From Methylobacterium sp. (GTDB lineage: Bacteria > Pseudomonadota > Alphaproteobacteria > Rhizobiales > Beijerinckiaceae), in the NCBI GenBank assembly GCA_013823325.1, contig PNLY01000013.1, positions 1 to 64,000 on the forward strand: a stretch of 64,000 bases of DNA, read 5' to 3'. Shown one piece after another: positions 16,217-25,106 of this stretch. Made by a program: the position numbers and the translations under genes. Each line of letters opens with the position of its first letter. Within the stretch, counting starts at the first letter, position 1. Below the pieces are notes generated by a model. It was given only the letters and a program-made list of their open reading frames with translations, did not search any database and had not been told where the DNA came from.

Positions 16217-17737
16217 ATGACCAAGATGACCCGCCGCCACGCGTTTCGCGTCCTCGGCGCTCCAGCAGCTCTTGCCGCCACCGCGCCGGTCGCGAAGGCG
16301 CAGACGCCGCCGGCGAGCTTCACGCTGCTGCTGGTCAACGACATCTACAAGATGAGCGACGACAAGGGCAAAGGCGGCTTCGCCCGGGCGGCCGGCATCG
16401 CCAAGGCCGAGCGCGCGCGTGGCGTGCCCGTCCTGTTCTGCCATGCCGGCGACTGTTATTCGCCCTCGCTGATGTCGGGCTTCGACCAGGGCGCCCATAT
16501 CGTCGCGATGCAGAACAAGATGGGCATCGACGTCTTCGTGCCCGGCAATCACGAGTTCGATTTCGGCAAGGAGAACTATCTCAAGCTCACCGCCGCCCAG
16601 ACCTATCCGACCTTCGCGGCCAATCTGCGCGACGCCGCCGGCAACCCGCTGCCGGGCCACAAGGATTCCCAGATCTTCGAGCTCGGCGGCATCAAGGTCG
16701 GCGTCATCGGCACGACCTTCGACCCGACGCCGCAGCTCTCCAATCCCGGCGACCTGAAATTCTCCTCGACCATGGAGGCGCTGCGGCGCGAGGCGCGCAA
16801 GCTGAAGAGCGAGGGCGCCGACATCCTCGTCGCGGTGGTGCATGCCGACCGGGCGATGGACTACGAGATCGTACGCTCGCGCGTCGTCGACATCGTGCTG
16901 ACCGGCCACGACCACGATCTCGCCATCGCCTATGACGGCAAGGTGGTGATGGTCGAGTCGAACGAGGAGGGCAATTACGTCACCGCGATCGACATTGCCG
17001 CAAAGGCTTCGGGCGAGGGCGCCAATCGCAAGGTCGAGTGGACGCCGACCTTCCGCGTCAACGACAGCCGCGCCGCGACGCCCGATCCCGAGGTCGCCGC
17101 CATCGTCAAGGGCTATGAAAGCGAGCTCTCGAAGGAGCTCGACATCGAGATCGGGACGCTGGGCGCCCCGCTCGATTCCCGCACTAGCGTGATTCGCTCG
17201 CAGGAGACGGCCATCGGCAACCTGATCGCCGATGCGATCCGGGCCGCGACCGGCGCGCAGCTCGCCATCACCAATGCCGGCGGCATCCGCGCCAACAAGC
17301 AGTATCCCGCCGGCCACAAGCTGACGCGGCGCGACGTGCTGAGCGAACTGCCCTTCGGCAATGCGACGTCCATGGTCGAGATCACTGGCAAGGATGTGAA
17401 GGACGCGATCGAGAACGGGTTGCGCGATGCGCCGCAGGGTGCCGGCCGTTTCCCGGTGGTGTCCGGCCTTTCCTTCGAGGCCGACCTCAAGCAGCCGCAG
17501 GGCTCGCGCGTCATCTCGGTGAAGGTCGACGGCAAGGAGATCGATCCGGCCGGCAAATACACGGTCGCCACCAACAACTTCATGCTGACCGGCGGCGACG
17601 GCTACACCGCGCTCGGCCGCGGCAAGACGCTGATCGGCATGACCGACGGCAAGCTGATGGCGAATGAGGTAATGGTCTATATCCGCCGGCTCGGCACGGT
17701 CGAGGCCAAAGTCGAGGGACGGGCTGTCCTGAAGTGA
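16217..17737 (+). CDS. Tat-exported metallophosphatase / 5'-nucleotidase (UshA-like)
   Basis: The 506-residue protein starts with a Tat-type leader (MTRRHAFRVLG, hydrophobic stretch, AKAQ). The calcineurin-like metallophosphatase domain follows (GNHEFDFG, VVHADRAMDYEI, TGHDHDLAI), then the C-terminal 5'-nucleotidase domain with NAGGIRAN, ELPFGN and GGDGYTALGRG. It probably hydrolyses nucleotides or related phosphoesters in the periplasm. One departure is visible: the first metal motif, usually D-x-H, reads NDIYKM, so Asp42 is kept but His is replaced by Tyr44. The ATG at 16217 has AGGGG upstream and gives a proper leader. It overlaps ung by four bases. Confidence 0.88.
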   Translation: MTKMTRRHAFRVLGAPAALAATAPVAKAQTPPASFTLLLVNDIYKMSDDKGKGGFARAAGIAKAERARGVPVLFCHAGDCYSPSLMSGFDQGAHIVAMQNKMGIDVFVPGNHEFDFGKENYLKLTAAQTYPTFAANLRDAAGNPLPGHKDSQIFELGGIKVGVIGTTFDPTPQLSNPGDLKFSSTMEALRREARKLKSEGADILVAVVHADRAMDYEIVRSRVVDIVLTGHDHDLAIAYDGKVVMVESNEEGNYVTAIDIAAKASGEGANRKVEWTPTFRVNDSRAATPDPEVAAIVKGYESELSKELDIEIGTLGAPLDSRTSVIRSQETAIGNLIADAIRAATGAQLAITNAGGIRANKQYPAGHKLTRRDVLSELPFGNATSMVEITGKDVKDAIENGLRDAPQGAGRFPVVSGLSFEADLKQPQGSRVISVKVDGKEIDPAGKYTVATNNFMLTGGDGYTALGRGKTLIGMTDGKLMANEVMVYIRRLGTVEAKVEGRAVLK

Positions 17738-18432
17738 GTGGCTATCGCGCGGCGCTCGACGCCTTCCTGGCCGCGCCGGTGTCCGTTTCCTGGCGCGATC
17801 TCTCCATCTTCACCGACGGCACGGTGGCGCGCGCCTGCGCCGCCGTCGATGCCGAGCGCGCCGCCGGGCATGTCGTGGCACCGGCGCCGGAGCGGTTCCT
17901 CTCGGCCTTGGCGCTGACGCCGCTCGATCAGGTGCGCGTCGTCATCCTTGGCCAGGATCCCTATCCGACGCCCGGCCATGCCAACGGGCTCGCCTTCTCC
18001 TATGTCGGTCCGCCGCCTTTGCCGCGCTCCCTGGTCAACATCTACAAGGAGCGGGCCGAGGACCTCGGCCTCGTCGCGCCATCCGGCGGTGACCTTTCCG
18101 ACTGGGCGAAGCAGGGCGTGCTGCTGCTGAACACCGCGCTGACGGTGCGCGAGGGCGCGACGCAGGCCGGCTCGCATCTCAAGCTCGGCTGGCGGGCGGT
18201 GACGGACGCGATCCTCGCAGCCGTCTCGCAGCGGCAGCAGCATGTCGTCTTCATGCTTTGGGGACTGCCGGCGCAGGCCAAGCGCGCCCTGATCGACGAG
18301 AGCAGGCATCTGGTTATCGCCAGCGCCCATCCCTCGCCGCTCTCGGCGCGGCGCGGTTTCTTTGGCTCGAAGCCGTTCAGCCAGGCCAATGACTGGCTGA
18401 AGGCGAAAGGGGAGGCGCCGGTCGCGTGGTGA
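17734..18432 (+). CDS. ung: Uracil-DNA glycosylase, family 1
   Basis: The 232-residue protein has the family-1 water-activating motif GQDPYPTPGHANGLAFS with catalytic Asp75, the uracil-recognition Asn in LLLNTALTV, and the DNA-binding loop with His199 in SAHPSPLSARRGFFGSKPF. It removes uracil from DNA in base excision repair. It starts at GTG, overlapping the 5'-nucleotidase stop (GTGA), so translation is coupled. Pairing a nucleotidase with a uracil glycosylase may be coincidental. It converges with the PaaK-like gene, with three bases between the stops. Confidence 0.95.
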   Translation: MSGYRAALDAFLAAPVSVSWRDLSIFTDGTVARACAAVDAERAAGHVVAPAPERFLSALALTPLDQVRVVILGQDPYPTPGHANGLAFSYVGPPPLPRSLVNIYKERAEDLGLVAPSGGDLSDWAKQGVLLLNTALTVREGATQAGSHLKLGWRAVTDAILAAVSQRQQHVVFMLWGLPAQAKRALIDESRHLVIASAHPSPLSARRGFFGSKPFSQANDWLKAKGEAPVAW

Positions 18433-18435
18433 GGA

Positions 18436-19668
18436 TTATCCTACCGGCCGCTCGTCGGCGATGACCTTGCCGTCGTTCGGCAGAGCGCCGAGCGGCAGCA
18501 CCTCGACGGAGCCCTTCAGCTTGGTGACCTGCTGCAGGGTCGAGGAGACCGCGTCGATGAAGCCCTTCGGCTCGGCATAGATCTCGGCCTTCAGCGTCAT
18601 GGTGTCGAGCTCGTTGGCGCGGCCGATCACGAGCCGGAGCTTGGCGATCTCGGCATGGCGGCGGGCGATCTCGGCGACCTGCTCGGGCCGTACGAACATC
18701 CCCTTGACCTTTGCCGTCTGGTCCGCGCGGCCGAGCCAGCCCTTGATCCTCGCATTCGTGCGGCCGGAAGCGCTCGCGCCTGGCAGGACCGCGGTGAGAT
18801 CGCCGACGGCGAGGCGGATCTGCGGATGGTGCGGGTCGAGATTGGTCACGACGATCTCGCCGACCTCACCCTCCGTGACGGGGTCGCCGGTGCCGGGACG
18901 GACGATCTCGACGATCAGGTTCTCGTTCAGCACCATGCCGTCGCGGGCGCTGGTCTCGTAGGCGATCAGGCCGATATCGGCGGTGGCGTAGAGCTGGTAG
19001 GCGTCGATGCCGCGTTCGCGCACCCAGGCCTGCAGCGAGGGCGGGAAGGCGGCGCCCGAGACGATGGCGCGCTTCAGGCAGGAGGTATCGACGCCGCGGC
19101 TGTCGGCGGCCTCGATCAGGAGCTTCAGGAAATCCGGCGTGCCGGTATAGGCGCTTGGCCGATAGGCGCCGATCACCTCCATCTGCTGCTCGGTATTGCC
19201 GGGACCGGCCGGGATGACGGCACAGCCGATAGCGCGCGCGGCCGAATCCATGATGAAGCCGCCCGGCGTCAGATGGTAGCCGAAGGTGTTGAGGACGATG
19301 TCTCCCTTGCGGAAGCCGGCGGCAAACAGGCCGCGGGCGGTACCCCAGGGATCGCTGCCGGTGCCTTCCGGCTCGAAGATCGGACCGGGCGAGGTGAAGA
19401 GCCGGCCGAAGGAGCCGAGCGGCGCGTCGACGAAGCCGCCGAAGGGCGGAGCGTCCTTGTGCAGCGCCGGCAAATCGGCCTTGCGCAGCACCGGCAGCCT
19501 GGCGAGCGTCGCGCGGTCGGTGACCGCAGCCGGATCGATGCCCTTCAGATGCGCGGCATAGCCCGGTGTCGCCAGCGCGGCGGCGAGCACGGCCGGCAAC
19601 CGGGCGAAGAGGTCGGCCTCGCGCCGCTCGGACGGCCGGGTCTCGAGATCGTCGAAATGCTCGCTCAT
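18436..19668 (-). CDS. Phenylacetate-CoA ligase (PaaK)-like AMP-forming ligase
   Basis: The 410-residue protein has the PaaK-family fold: PGPIFEPEGTG replaces the usual Ser/Thr-rich P-loop, with NTFGYHLTPGG, GTPDFLKLLIEA and YATADIGLIAYE (the adenylation motif, usually Y-x-x-T-E/D), and a C-terminal domain with GRADQTAKVKGMFVRPEQV. Such enzymes make an acyl-AMP and then a CoA thioester of an aromatic acid. It is somewhat shorter than true PaaK (about 430-440). It is the last gene of the minus-strand Liv transporter region, so it probably activates the imported acid. Phenylacetate itself is not established. Confidence 0.82.
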   Translation of the reverse strand: MSEHFDDLETRPSERREADLFARLPAVLAAALATPGYAAHLKGIDPAAVTDRATLARLPVLRKADLPALHKDAPPFGGFVDAPLGSFGRLFTSPGPIFEPEGTGSDPWGTARGLFAAGFRKGDIVLNTFGYHLTPGGFIMDSAARAIGCAVIPAGPGNTEQQMEVIGAYRPSAYTGTPDFLKLLIEAADSRGVDTSCLKRAIVSGAAFPPSLQAWVRERGIDAYQLYATADIGLIAYETSARDGMVLNENLIVEIVRPGTGDPVTEGEVGEIVVTNLDPHHPQIRLAVGDLTAVLPGASASGRTNARIKGWLGRADQTAKVKGMFVRPEQVAEIARRHAEIAKLRLVIGRANELDTMTLKAEIYAEPKGFIDAVSSTLQQVTKLKGSVEVLPLGALPNDGKVIADERPVG

Positions 19669-19697
19669 CGCTCTTGCCCTTGGAAATGGTGCCCGGC

Positions 19698-20372
19698 CTA
19701 CCGGCGCAGGATGCGAAGGAAATTGAGCAGCCCCATCAGGGAGGCCGCGACATAGGTCATCGCCGCGGCTCTCAGCACCCCGCGCGCCGCCGGCATGTCG
19801 TCCGGGTGCAGGTAGCCGTCCTGCTGGAGGATCGGTAGTGCCTTGCCGAAGCTGGCGTCCAACTCGACCGGCAGCGTCACGAGATGGACGACGAGGCCGA
19901 TGCCGAGCAGCGCCAGCACCGCGGCGAACTGCGCGAAAAGCACGCCCGGCGCCCGCACCAGGATCATCACCAGCGGTGCGGTGACGAGCACCACCATCGC
20001 GACCTTGTCGACCTTGCCCAGCAATCGGGCGAGGCTGGTGCGGATATCGAACAGGCGGCTGCCCTGCGCATGCTGCAGCGCATGGGCGACCTCGTGGGTC
20101 GCGACCGCGACGGCGGTGATCGAGCGGCCGTCATGATTGCCGGGCGAGAGCCGCACGGCCCGGGCGTCGGGATCGTAGTGATCTCCGGCAGCGGTGATCT
20201 CCACGGGGATCGTCTGCAGGCCGAAACGATCGAGCAGGTGGCGGGCAAGTTCGCCGCCGGTGCCGGGAAGGTCTGGCCTGTCTGCGGCGTGCCTGTCCAT
20301 TTCGTAGCGGACCCAGAATTGCGGACCGTAGATGACGGCGACGAGAAGGAGGGCGAGGACGACATAGAGCAT
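19698..20372 (-). CDS. Zinc metallopeptidase, YugP type, membrane
   Basis: The 224-residue protein has an N-terminal membrane anchor (1-20), the zinc motif HEVAH at residues 93-97, a further Glu in the following helices, and membrane segments around 120-165 and near 205. This matches the neutral zinc metallopeptidase family Zn_peptidase_2 (YugP). A GGAGCCC ribosome site precedes the ATG. It lies between livF and the PaaK-like gene with short spacing (31 and 29 bases), so it is probably co-transcribed with them, although no mechanistic link to transport is known. Confidence 0.85.
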   Translation of the reverse strand: MLYVVLALLLVAVIYGPQFWVRYEMDRHAADRPDLPGTGGELARHLLDRFGLQTIPVEITAAGDHYDPDARAVRLSPGNHDGRSITAVAVATHEVAHALQHAQGSRLFDIRTSLARLLGKVDKVAMVVLVTAPLVMILVRAPGVLFAQFAAVLALLGIGLVVHLVTLPVELDASFGKALPILQQDGYLHPDDMPAARGVLRAAAMTYVAASLMGLLNFLRILRR

Positions 20373-20403
20373 GAAGGGCTCCTGCCCGCCGATCCCGGCC
20401 GGA

Positions 20404-21249
20404 CTATGACAGCCAGCGCTTGCGGCGCTTGTAGCTCTTGACCTCGCGGAAGGATTTCTTGTCGCCTTCGGCGACGCCCAGATAGAACTCCTTCACGTCC
20501 TCGTTCTCGCGCAGCATGTTCGCTTCGCCATCCATGACGACGCGGCCGGTCTCCATGATGTAGCCATAGGTGGCGTAGCGCAGAGCCATGTTGGTGTTCT
20601 GCTCGGCGACCAGGAAGGAGACGCCCTCGCTGTCGTTGAGCTGACGGACGATCTCGAAGATCTCCTCGACGATCTGCGGCGCGAGCCCCATGGACGGCTC
20701 GTCGAGCAGGATCATCTTGGGCTTGCTCATCATGGCGCGGCCGATCGCGCACATCTGCTGCTCGCCGCCGGAGGTGTAGCCGGCCTGCGAGTTGCGGCGC
20801 TGTTTCAGCCGCGGGAAGAGCTCGTAGATCTTCTCGAGGTCGCGCTTGATCGCGGCGTTGCCGTCGCGGCGAGTGAAGGCGCCGGTCAGCAGGTTCTCCT
20901 CGATCGAGAGATGGCCGAAGCAGTGCCGGCCTTCCATCACCTGGATGCAGCCGCGGCACACCAGTTCGTTCGGCGACATCTTGTCGACCCGCTCGCCGTC
21001 GAAGACGATCGAGCCCTTGGTGACCTCGCCGCGCTCGGCCTTGAGCAGGTTCGAGATCGCCTTCAGCGTCGTGGTCTTGCCGGCGCCGTTGGCACCGAGG
21101 ATCGCGACGATGCCCTTGCGCGGGACCTGTAGCGAGACGCCCTTCAGCACCAGGATGACGTGATCGTAGATCACCTCGATATTGTTCAGCGACAGGATCG
21201 TGTCCGTCGCTGCGGCGGTGGCGGGCTTCTCGAGGATGGCGGTCGACAT
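20404..21249 (-). CDS. livF: Branched-chain amino-acid-type ABC transporter ATPase, LivF
   Basis: The 281-residue ATPase has Walker A GANGAGKTT, the ABC signature YTSGGEQQMCAIG, Walker B MILLDEPSMGLAP and the switch His region LVAEQN. The C-terminal extension with Lys/Arg-rich residues fits the LivF branch of the HAAT family. GGAGGTTCA precedes the ATG. It is separated from livK upstream by a 139-base palindromic repeat element, unlike the closely packed genes elsewhere in this operon. The substrate is likely an organic acid or amino acid, judged from the CoA ligases in the same gene run. Confidence 0.88.
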   Translation of the reverse strand: MSTAILEKPATAAATDTILSLNNIEVIYDHVILVLKGVSLQVPRKGIVAILGANGAGKTTTLKAISNLLKAERGEVTKGSIVFDGERVDKMSPNELVCRGCIQVMEGRHCFGHLSIEENLLTGAFTRRDGNAAIKRDLEKIYELFPRLKQRRNSQAGYTSGGEQQMCAIGRAMMSKPKMILLDEPSMGLAPQIVEEIFEIVRQLNDSEGVSFLVAEQNTNMALRYATYGYIMETGRVVMDGEANMLRENEDVKEFYLGVAEGDKKSFREVKSYKRRKRWLS

Positions 21250-21256
21250 TGAACCT

Positions 21257-21395
21257 CCAATCCTTCTCCCCTCGAGGGAGAAGGTGGCCCGGCGTCAGCC
21301 GGGTCGGATGAGGGACGGACGGATGAGGTGGTGCAAGACTTCCCTCATCCGTCTGCTTCGCAGATACCTTCTCCCCCCGAGGGGAGAAGGATTGG
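21257..21395. repeat. Complex palindromic repeat element, copy 1
   Basis: Perfect 18-bp terminal inverted repeats (21257-21274, beginning CCAATCCTTCTCCCC, and 21378-21395) bound the element. Each end is itself a hairpin (CCTTCTCCC ... GGGAGAAGG), and a GGATGAGG / CCTCATCC pair lies inside. The same architecture recurs at 42308-42425. It sits between livK and livF, eight bases before the livF start. Confidence 0.85.
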
Positions 21396-21406
21396 CACTC
21401 GTCAGG

Positions 21407-22735
21407 TCAGGACGACTTCTCGCAAGGCTCGGTGCGCTTGGGCCAATTGCCGGCCTTCTCGACATAGTCCTTGGCGTTGGCCTCGATCAGCGGCCGGACC
21501 TCGTCCTTCATCGGCTCGATCCAGTCGCCCTTCTGGGTCCACTTGGTGCCGTCCCATTCGGCGACATAGGCCTTGTGGTGACCGGAATGGTCGGTGCAGC
21601 TGACCTTCACCGGCGAGGCGAAGCCGGCCATGCCGATCTCCTTGAGGCGGGCCTCGTCGATGTTCAGGTTCTCGAGCCCGCGGCGCATGTCCTCCGGGGT
21701 GATCACCTTCTTGCCTGTCAGCTTCTGGGCGGTGCGGATCGCCTCGACCACGAGCATCGAGTTGTAGACGCCGCGATTATAGAGGTTCTCGCCGACCTTC
21801 TCCTTCGGCGTCGTGCTCTTCCCCTTCTCCACGACATGTTTGAGGATGTCCTGGATCACCGGGAAGTTCTGGCCGGCCGCGTTGAAGTTCAGCGAGCGGT
21901 AGCCCTTGGCCTCGGCGCCGCCGGCGCGGGCATCGTCGTCACCGCCGGCCCACCAGACGCCGACCAGCTTGTTGATCGGGAAGTTGTTCTTGATGGCTTC
22001 CTTGACCGCGGTCGGGTTCATCGCGCCCCAGCCCTGGTTGTAGAGGAAGTCCGGCCGGTCGCGGCGGATCGAGAGCCAGAGCGAGCCCTGGTTCTGCATG
22101 TCGGCTGCGGCGACGGGATAGAGCTTGAGCTCGAAGCCGTATTTCTTGGCGAGGTTCTCGAGCACCGGGATCGGCTCCTTGCCGAAGGGCGCATCGAGAT
22201 GGATCAGGCCGAGCTTCTTGCCCTTGAGCTTGTCCATGCCGCCGAGCTCGGCAGCCATGTGCTTCACCATCACCGAGGCGCCGTCCCAATAGGTCAGCGG
22301 CGGGATGAAGACCCAGGGGAAGTTGGTGCCGTCGGCCGAGGCCGAGAGGCCGTAGGCCATCGACAGGATCGGCAGCTTGTCGACATGGGCGCGCGGGATC
22401 GCGGCCAAGGTCGCGCCGGTCGACCACGGGCTGTAGACGATGGTCTTCGACTTGACCTGCTCGTAGCACTCGATCGACTTCTTGGTGTCGTAGCCGGTCT
22501 CGCACTCCTCATAGATGATCTTGACGCCGTTCACGCCGCCGTCGCGCTCGTTGATCATCGAGATGTAGTCGCGCATGCCGTCGCCGATCGGGATGCCCGA
22601 GCCCGAGAACGGGCCGGTACGATAGGCGTTGTTGGAGAAGTAGATCGTCTCCTGCGCATTCGCCGGGGCGGAGATCGCACCGGCGGCAAGAAGCGCGCCG
22701 ACGGCGACGCTCCTGATGATGCTGCTCGTTTTCAT
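21407..22735 (-). CDS. ABC transporter periplasmic substrate-binding protein, LivK type
   Basis: The 442-residue protein opens with a signal peptide (MKTSSIIRSVAVGALLAAGA to ANAQ) and continues as a type-I periplasmic binding fold (GDGMRDYISMINERDGGVNG, YDTKKSIECYEQV, SPWSTGATLAAIPR). The two cysteine pairs, ECETGYD...ECYE and SCTDHSGH...TEPCEKSS, may form disulfides. It is the receptor of the adjacent LivHMGF importer. The ATG at 22735 has AGGAAGG upstream. It is larger than amino-acid LivK proteins (about 370), a length seen in HAAT receptors for aromatic or other organic acids. Confidence 0.87.
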   Translation of the reverse strand: MKTSSIIRSVAVGALLAAGAISAPANAQETIYFSNNAYRTGPFSGSGIPIGDGMRDYISMINERDGGVNGVKIIYEECETGYDTKKSIECYEQVKSKTIVYSPWSTGATLAAIPRAHVDKLPILSMAYGLSASADGTNFPWVFIPPLTYWDGASVMVKHMAAELGGMDKLKGKKLGLIHLDAPFGKEPIPVLENLAKKYGFELKLYPVAAADMQNQGSLWLSIRRDRPDFLYNQGWGAMNPTAVKEAIKNNFPINKLVGVWWAGGDDDARAGGAEAKGYRSLNFNAAGQNFPVIQDILKHVVEKGKSTTPKEKVGENLYNRGVYNSMLVVEAIRTAQKLTGKKVITPEDMRRGLENLNIDEARLKEIGMAGFASPVKVSCTDHSGHHKAYVAEWDGTKWTQKGDWIEPMKDEVRPLIEANAKDYVEKAGNWPKRTEPCEKSS

Positions 22736-22898
22736 AGGCCTTCCTCCGTGGTTGCCGGGTCCGGCCGAGCCGTCCCGTCTTCGCTTGCCCGCCGCTTGAA
22801 GGGTCTGCGGCGGGTCGTTGTCCTTGGGTCTCTCTCCCCTTTGATCTTGCGCGAATTCTTGTCGTTGGCTGGAGCCAGCCAAACGGAAAGCGCGCTGG

Positions 22899-23978
22899 TC
22901 AGTAGGGGAAGGGCCACGTCCGCAATTTCTGCTTCCCGATCTGCCAGAGGCGCGCCAGCCCGTGCGGCTCGACGATCAGGAAGACGATGATCAGCGCGCC
23001 GACCAGCATGAAGGTGACATGCTCGGCGGTGGCGCCGCCGATCGGCACGCCCAGCGCCGGCAGGCCGAACTTCAGCGCCGTCGGCAGGGCCGACAGGAAG
23101 GCGGCGCCGAAGAAGGAGCCGATCAGCGAGCCGAGGCCGCCGATGATCACCATGAACAGGATGGTGAAGGAGAGGCGGATGGTGAAGACGTCGTTGGCTT
23201 CGCCGCCGCCATACCAGAGGAAGATCATCATCGCCCCGGCGACGCCGGCGAAATAGGAGGAGACGGCGAAGGCGGTGAGCTTGGCGTTGAGCAGCTTGAT
23301 GCCCATCAGCTCGGCGGCGATGTCCATGTCGCGCACGGCCATCCAGGATCGCCCCAGCTTTCCATGAACCAGGTTGGAGGCGAACCAGGTCAGCACCACG
23401 ACGAGGCCGAGGCAGACGAAATAGCGGGTCTCAGGCGTCGCGGACGCGCCGGTGATCGGCAGGCCGAACAGCGTGCGCTGCGGCACCTCGATCGCGCCCG
23501 AGGCATTGTAGTTGAACAGCCAGGGCACGCGCACGAAAGCCCATTGCAGGAAGAACTGCGCGGCGAGCGTGGCGACGGCGAGATAGAAGCCCTTGATCCG
23601 CAGCGAGGGCAGGCCGAACAGCACGCCGATCGCCGCTGAGAACAGCCCGGAGAGCAGGATCAGGACGATGATGTTCACGCCCGGGAAGAAGGTCGTCAGC
23701 TTGTAGCAGGAATAGGCGCCGACACCCATGAAGGCGGCGGTGCCGAGCGAGATCAGCCCGGTATAGCCGGTCAGGATGTTGAGCCCGATCGCCGCCAGCG
23801 AGAGCACCAGGAACGGGATCATCACCGAGGCGATGAAGAAGTCGTTGCCGGTCAAGGGGATGACGATGAAGGCGATCGCGAGGATGACGGCGATGCCGAT
23901 CCGGTCCTGCCGGAGCGGGAACACGGCCATGTCGGCGGCGTAGGTGGATTTGTATTGGCCGGCTTCGCGGTAGAACAC
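22899..23978 (-). CDS. livM: ABC transporter permease, LivM type
   Basis: The 359-residue integral membrane protein has about ten hydrophobic segments and the LivM motifs NILTGYTGLISLGTAAFMGVGAY and GRSWMAVRDMDIAAELMGI, followed by the conserved EPHGLARLW tail. It forms the inner-membrane pore with LivH. The GTG start at 23978 is preceded by GAGAGG and lies 11 bases after the LivH stop. Transcription continues into the binding-protein gene after a 163-base gap. Confidence 0.9.
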   Translation of the reverse strand: MFYREAGQYKSTYAADMAVFPLRQDRIGIAVILAIAFIVIPLTGNDFFIASVMIPFLVLSLAAIGLNILTGYTGLISLGTAAFMGVGAYSCYKLTTFFPGVNIIVLILLSGLFSAAIGVLFGLPSLRIKGFYLAVATLAAQFFLQWAFVRVPWLFNYNASGAIEVPQRTLFGLPITGASATPETRYFVCLGLVVVLTWFASNLVHGKLGRSWMAVRDMDIAAELMGIKLLNAKLTAFAVSSYFAGVAGAMMIFLWYGGGEANDVFTIRLSFTILFMVIIGGLGSLIGSFFGAAFLSALPTALKFGLPALGVPIGGATAEHVTFMLVGALIIVFLIVEPHGLARLWQIGKQKLRTWPFPY

Positions 23979-23989
23979 GGGTCAGCCTC

Positions 23990-25063
23990 TCAGATGCGTT
24001 CGATGATTTTGTCGCCGAACAGGCCCTGCGGCCGGAACAGCAGGAAGCCCAGCGCGATGAAATAGGCGAGCCAGCTCTCGATGCCGCCGCCGATCAGCGG
24101 GCCCCAGTAGAACTCGCCGAGCTTCTCGCCGATGCCGATAATCAGCCCGCCGACGATGGCGCCGGGGATCGAGGTGAAGCCGCCGAGGATCAGCACCGGC
24201 AGCGCCTTCAGCGCGACGATCTCGAGCGCGAAGGAGACGTCCGAACGCGCGCCCCACATGATGCCGGTGATCAGCGCGACGATGCCGGCGGTGAACCAGA
24301 CGATCACCCAGATCTGGTTGAGCGAGATGCCGACCGAGAGCGCCGCCTTGTGGCTGTCCGCCACCGCCCGCAGGGCTCTTCCGATGCGGGTGTACTGGAA
24401 GAACAGCGCCAGCACGGCGATCATCAGCGAGGCGATGATCGCGGCGGCGATGTCGATCTTCTGCAGCGAGACGATGCCGCCCAGGATCTTCAGGTCGATC
24501 GCGCCCTTCGGCAGATAAAGCTGCTCGGCGATCATCTGCTTGGGGTTGCCGCCGAAGATGGCCTCGCCGAAGCCGATCAGGAAATAGGTGATCCCGAAGG
24601 TCGCCATGAACAGGATGATATCGGGCTGGTTGACCAGCGGGCGCAGCACCACGCGCTCGATCGTCACGGCCAGCGCGAACATCACGCCGAGGGTCAGGAT
24701 GACGGCGAGGAAGGCCGGCACGCCCTTCTCGTAGAGGCCGACCAGCGTCAGCGCCGCGAACACCACCATGATGCCCTGGGCGAAGTTGAAGACGCCGGAG
24801 GCCTTGAAGATCAGCACGAAGCCGAGCGCGATCAGCGCATAGAGCACGCCGGAGACGAGGCCTTCCCAGATCGTCTGGGCGAGCAGGTCCGGCGCCTGGA
24901 CCATCTGGTTGAACGGGTCGACGAAGATATTGTGGATCGTGCCGGTCGGGTCGATACGAGCGCCGATCAGCGCGGCGGCGACGAGGCCGACGACGATGAC
25001 GCCAGCCTTGATCCAGCCATTGGCGAGGAGATTGGGCGCGGGCTGCGCGGCGATGTCGCTCAT
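23990..25063 (-). CDS. livH: ABC transporter permease, LivH type
   Basis: The 357-residue membrane protein carries the LivH hallmarks: GLVSGVLYALIALGFVLIFKASGVFNFAQG near the first conserved spans, TRIGRALRAVADSHKAALSVGI as the ATPase-coupling loop, and SIPGAIVGGLIIGIGEKLGE near the C-terminus. It pairs with LivM. It has an N-terminal extension of about 60 residues with one extra span and a periplasmic loop (DPTGTIHNIFVDPFNQMVQAPD) that compact LivH proteins lack. It follows livG by 43 bases. Confidence 0.9.
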   Translation of the reverse strand: MSDIAAQPAPNLLANGWIKAGVIVVGLVAAALIGARIDPTGTIHNIFVDPFNQMVQAPDLLAQTIWEGLVSGVLYALIALGFVLIFKASGVFNFAQGIMVVFAALTLVGLYEKGVPAFLAVILTLGVMFALAVTIERVVLRPLVNQPDIILFMATFGITYFLIGFGEAIFGGNPKQMIAEQLYLPKGAIDLKILGGIVSLQKIDIAAAIIASLMIAVLALFFQYTRIGRALRAVADSHKAALSVGISLNQIWVIVWFTAGIVALITGIMWGARSDVSFALEIVALKALPVLILGGFTSIPGAIVGGLIIGIGEKLGEFYWGPLIGGGIESWLAYFIALGFLLFRPQGLFGDKIIERI

Positions 25064-25106
25064 GCGCTCATGTCCTTTGCGCTCTTGTCCTTGCTTGCGG
25101 CGGCCA

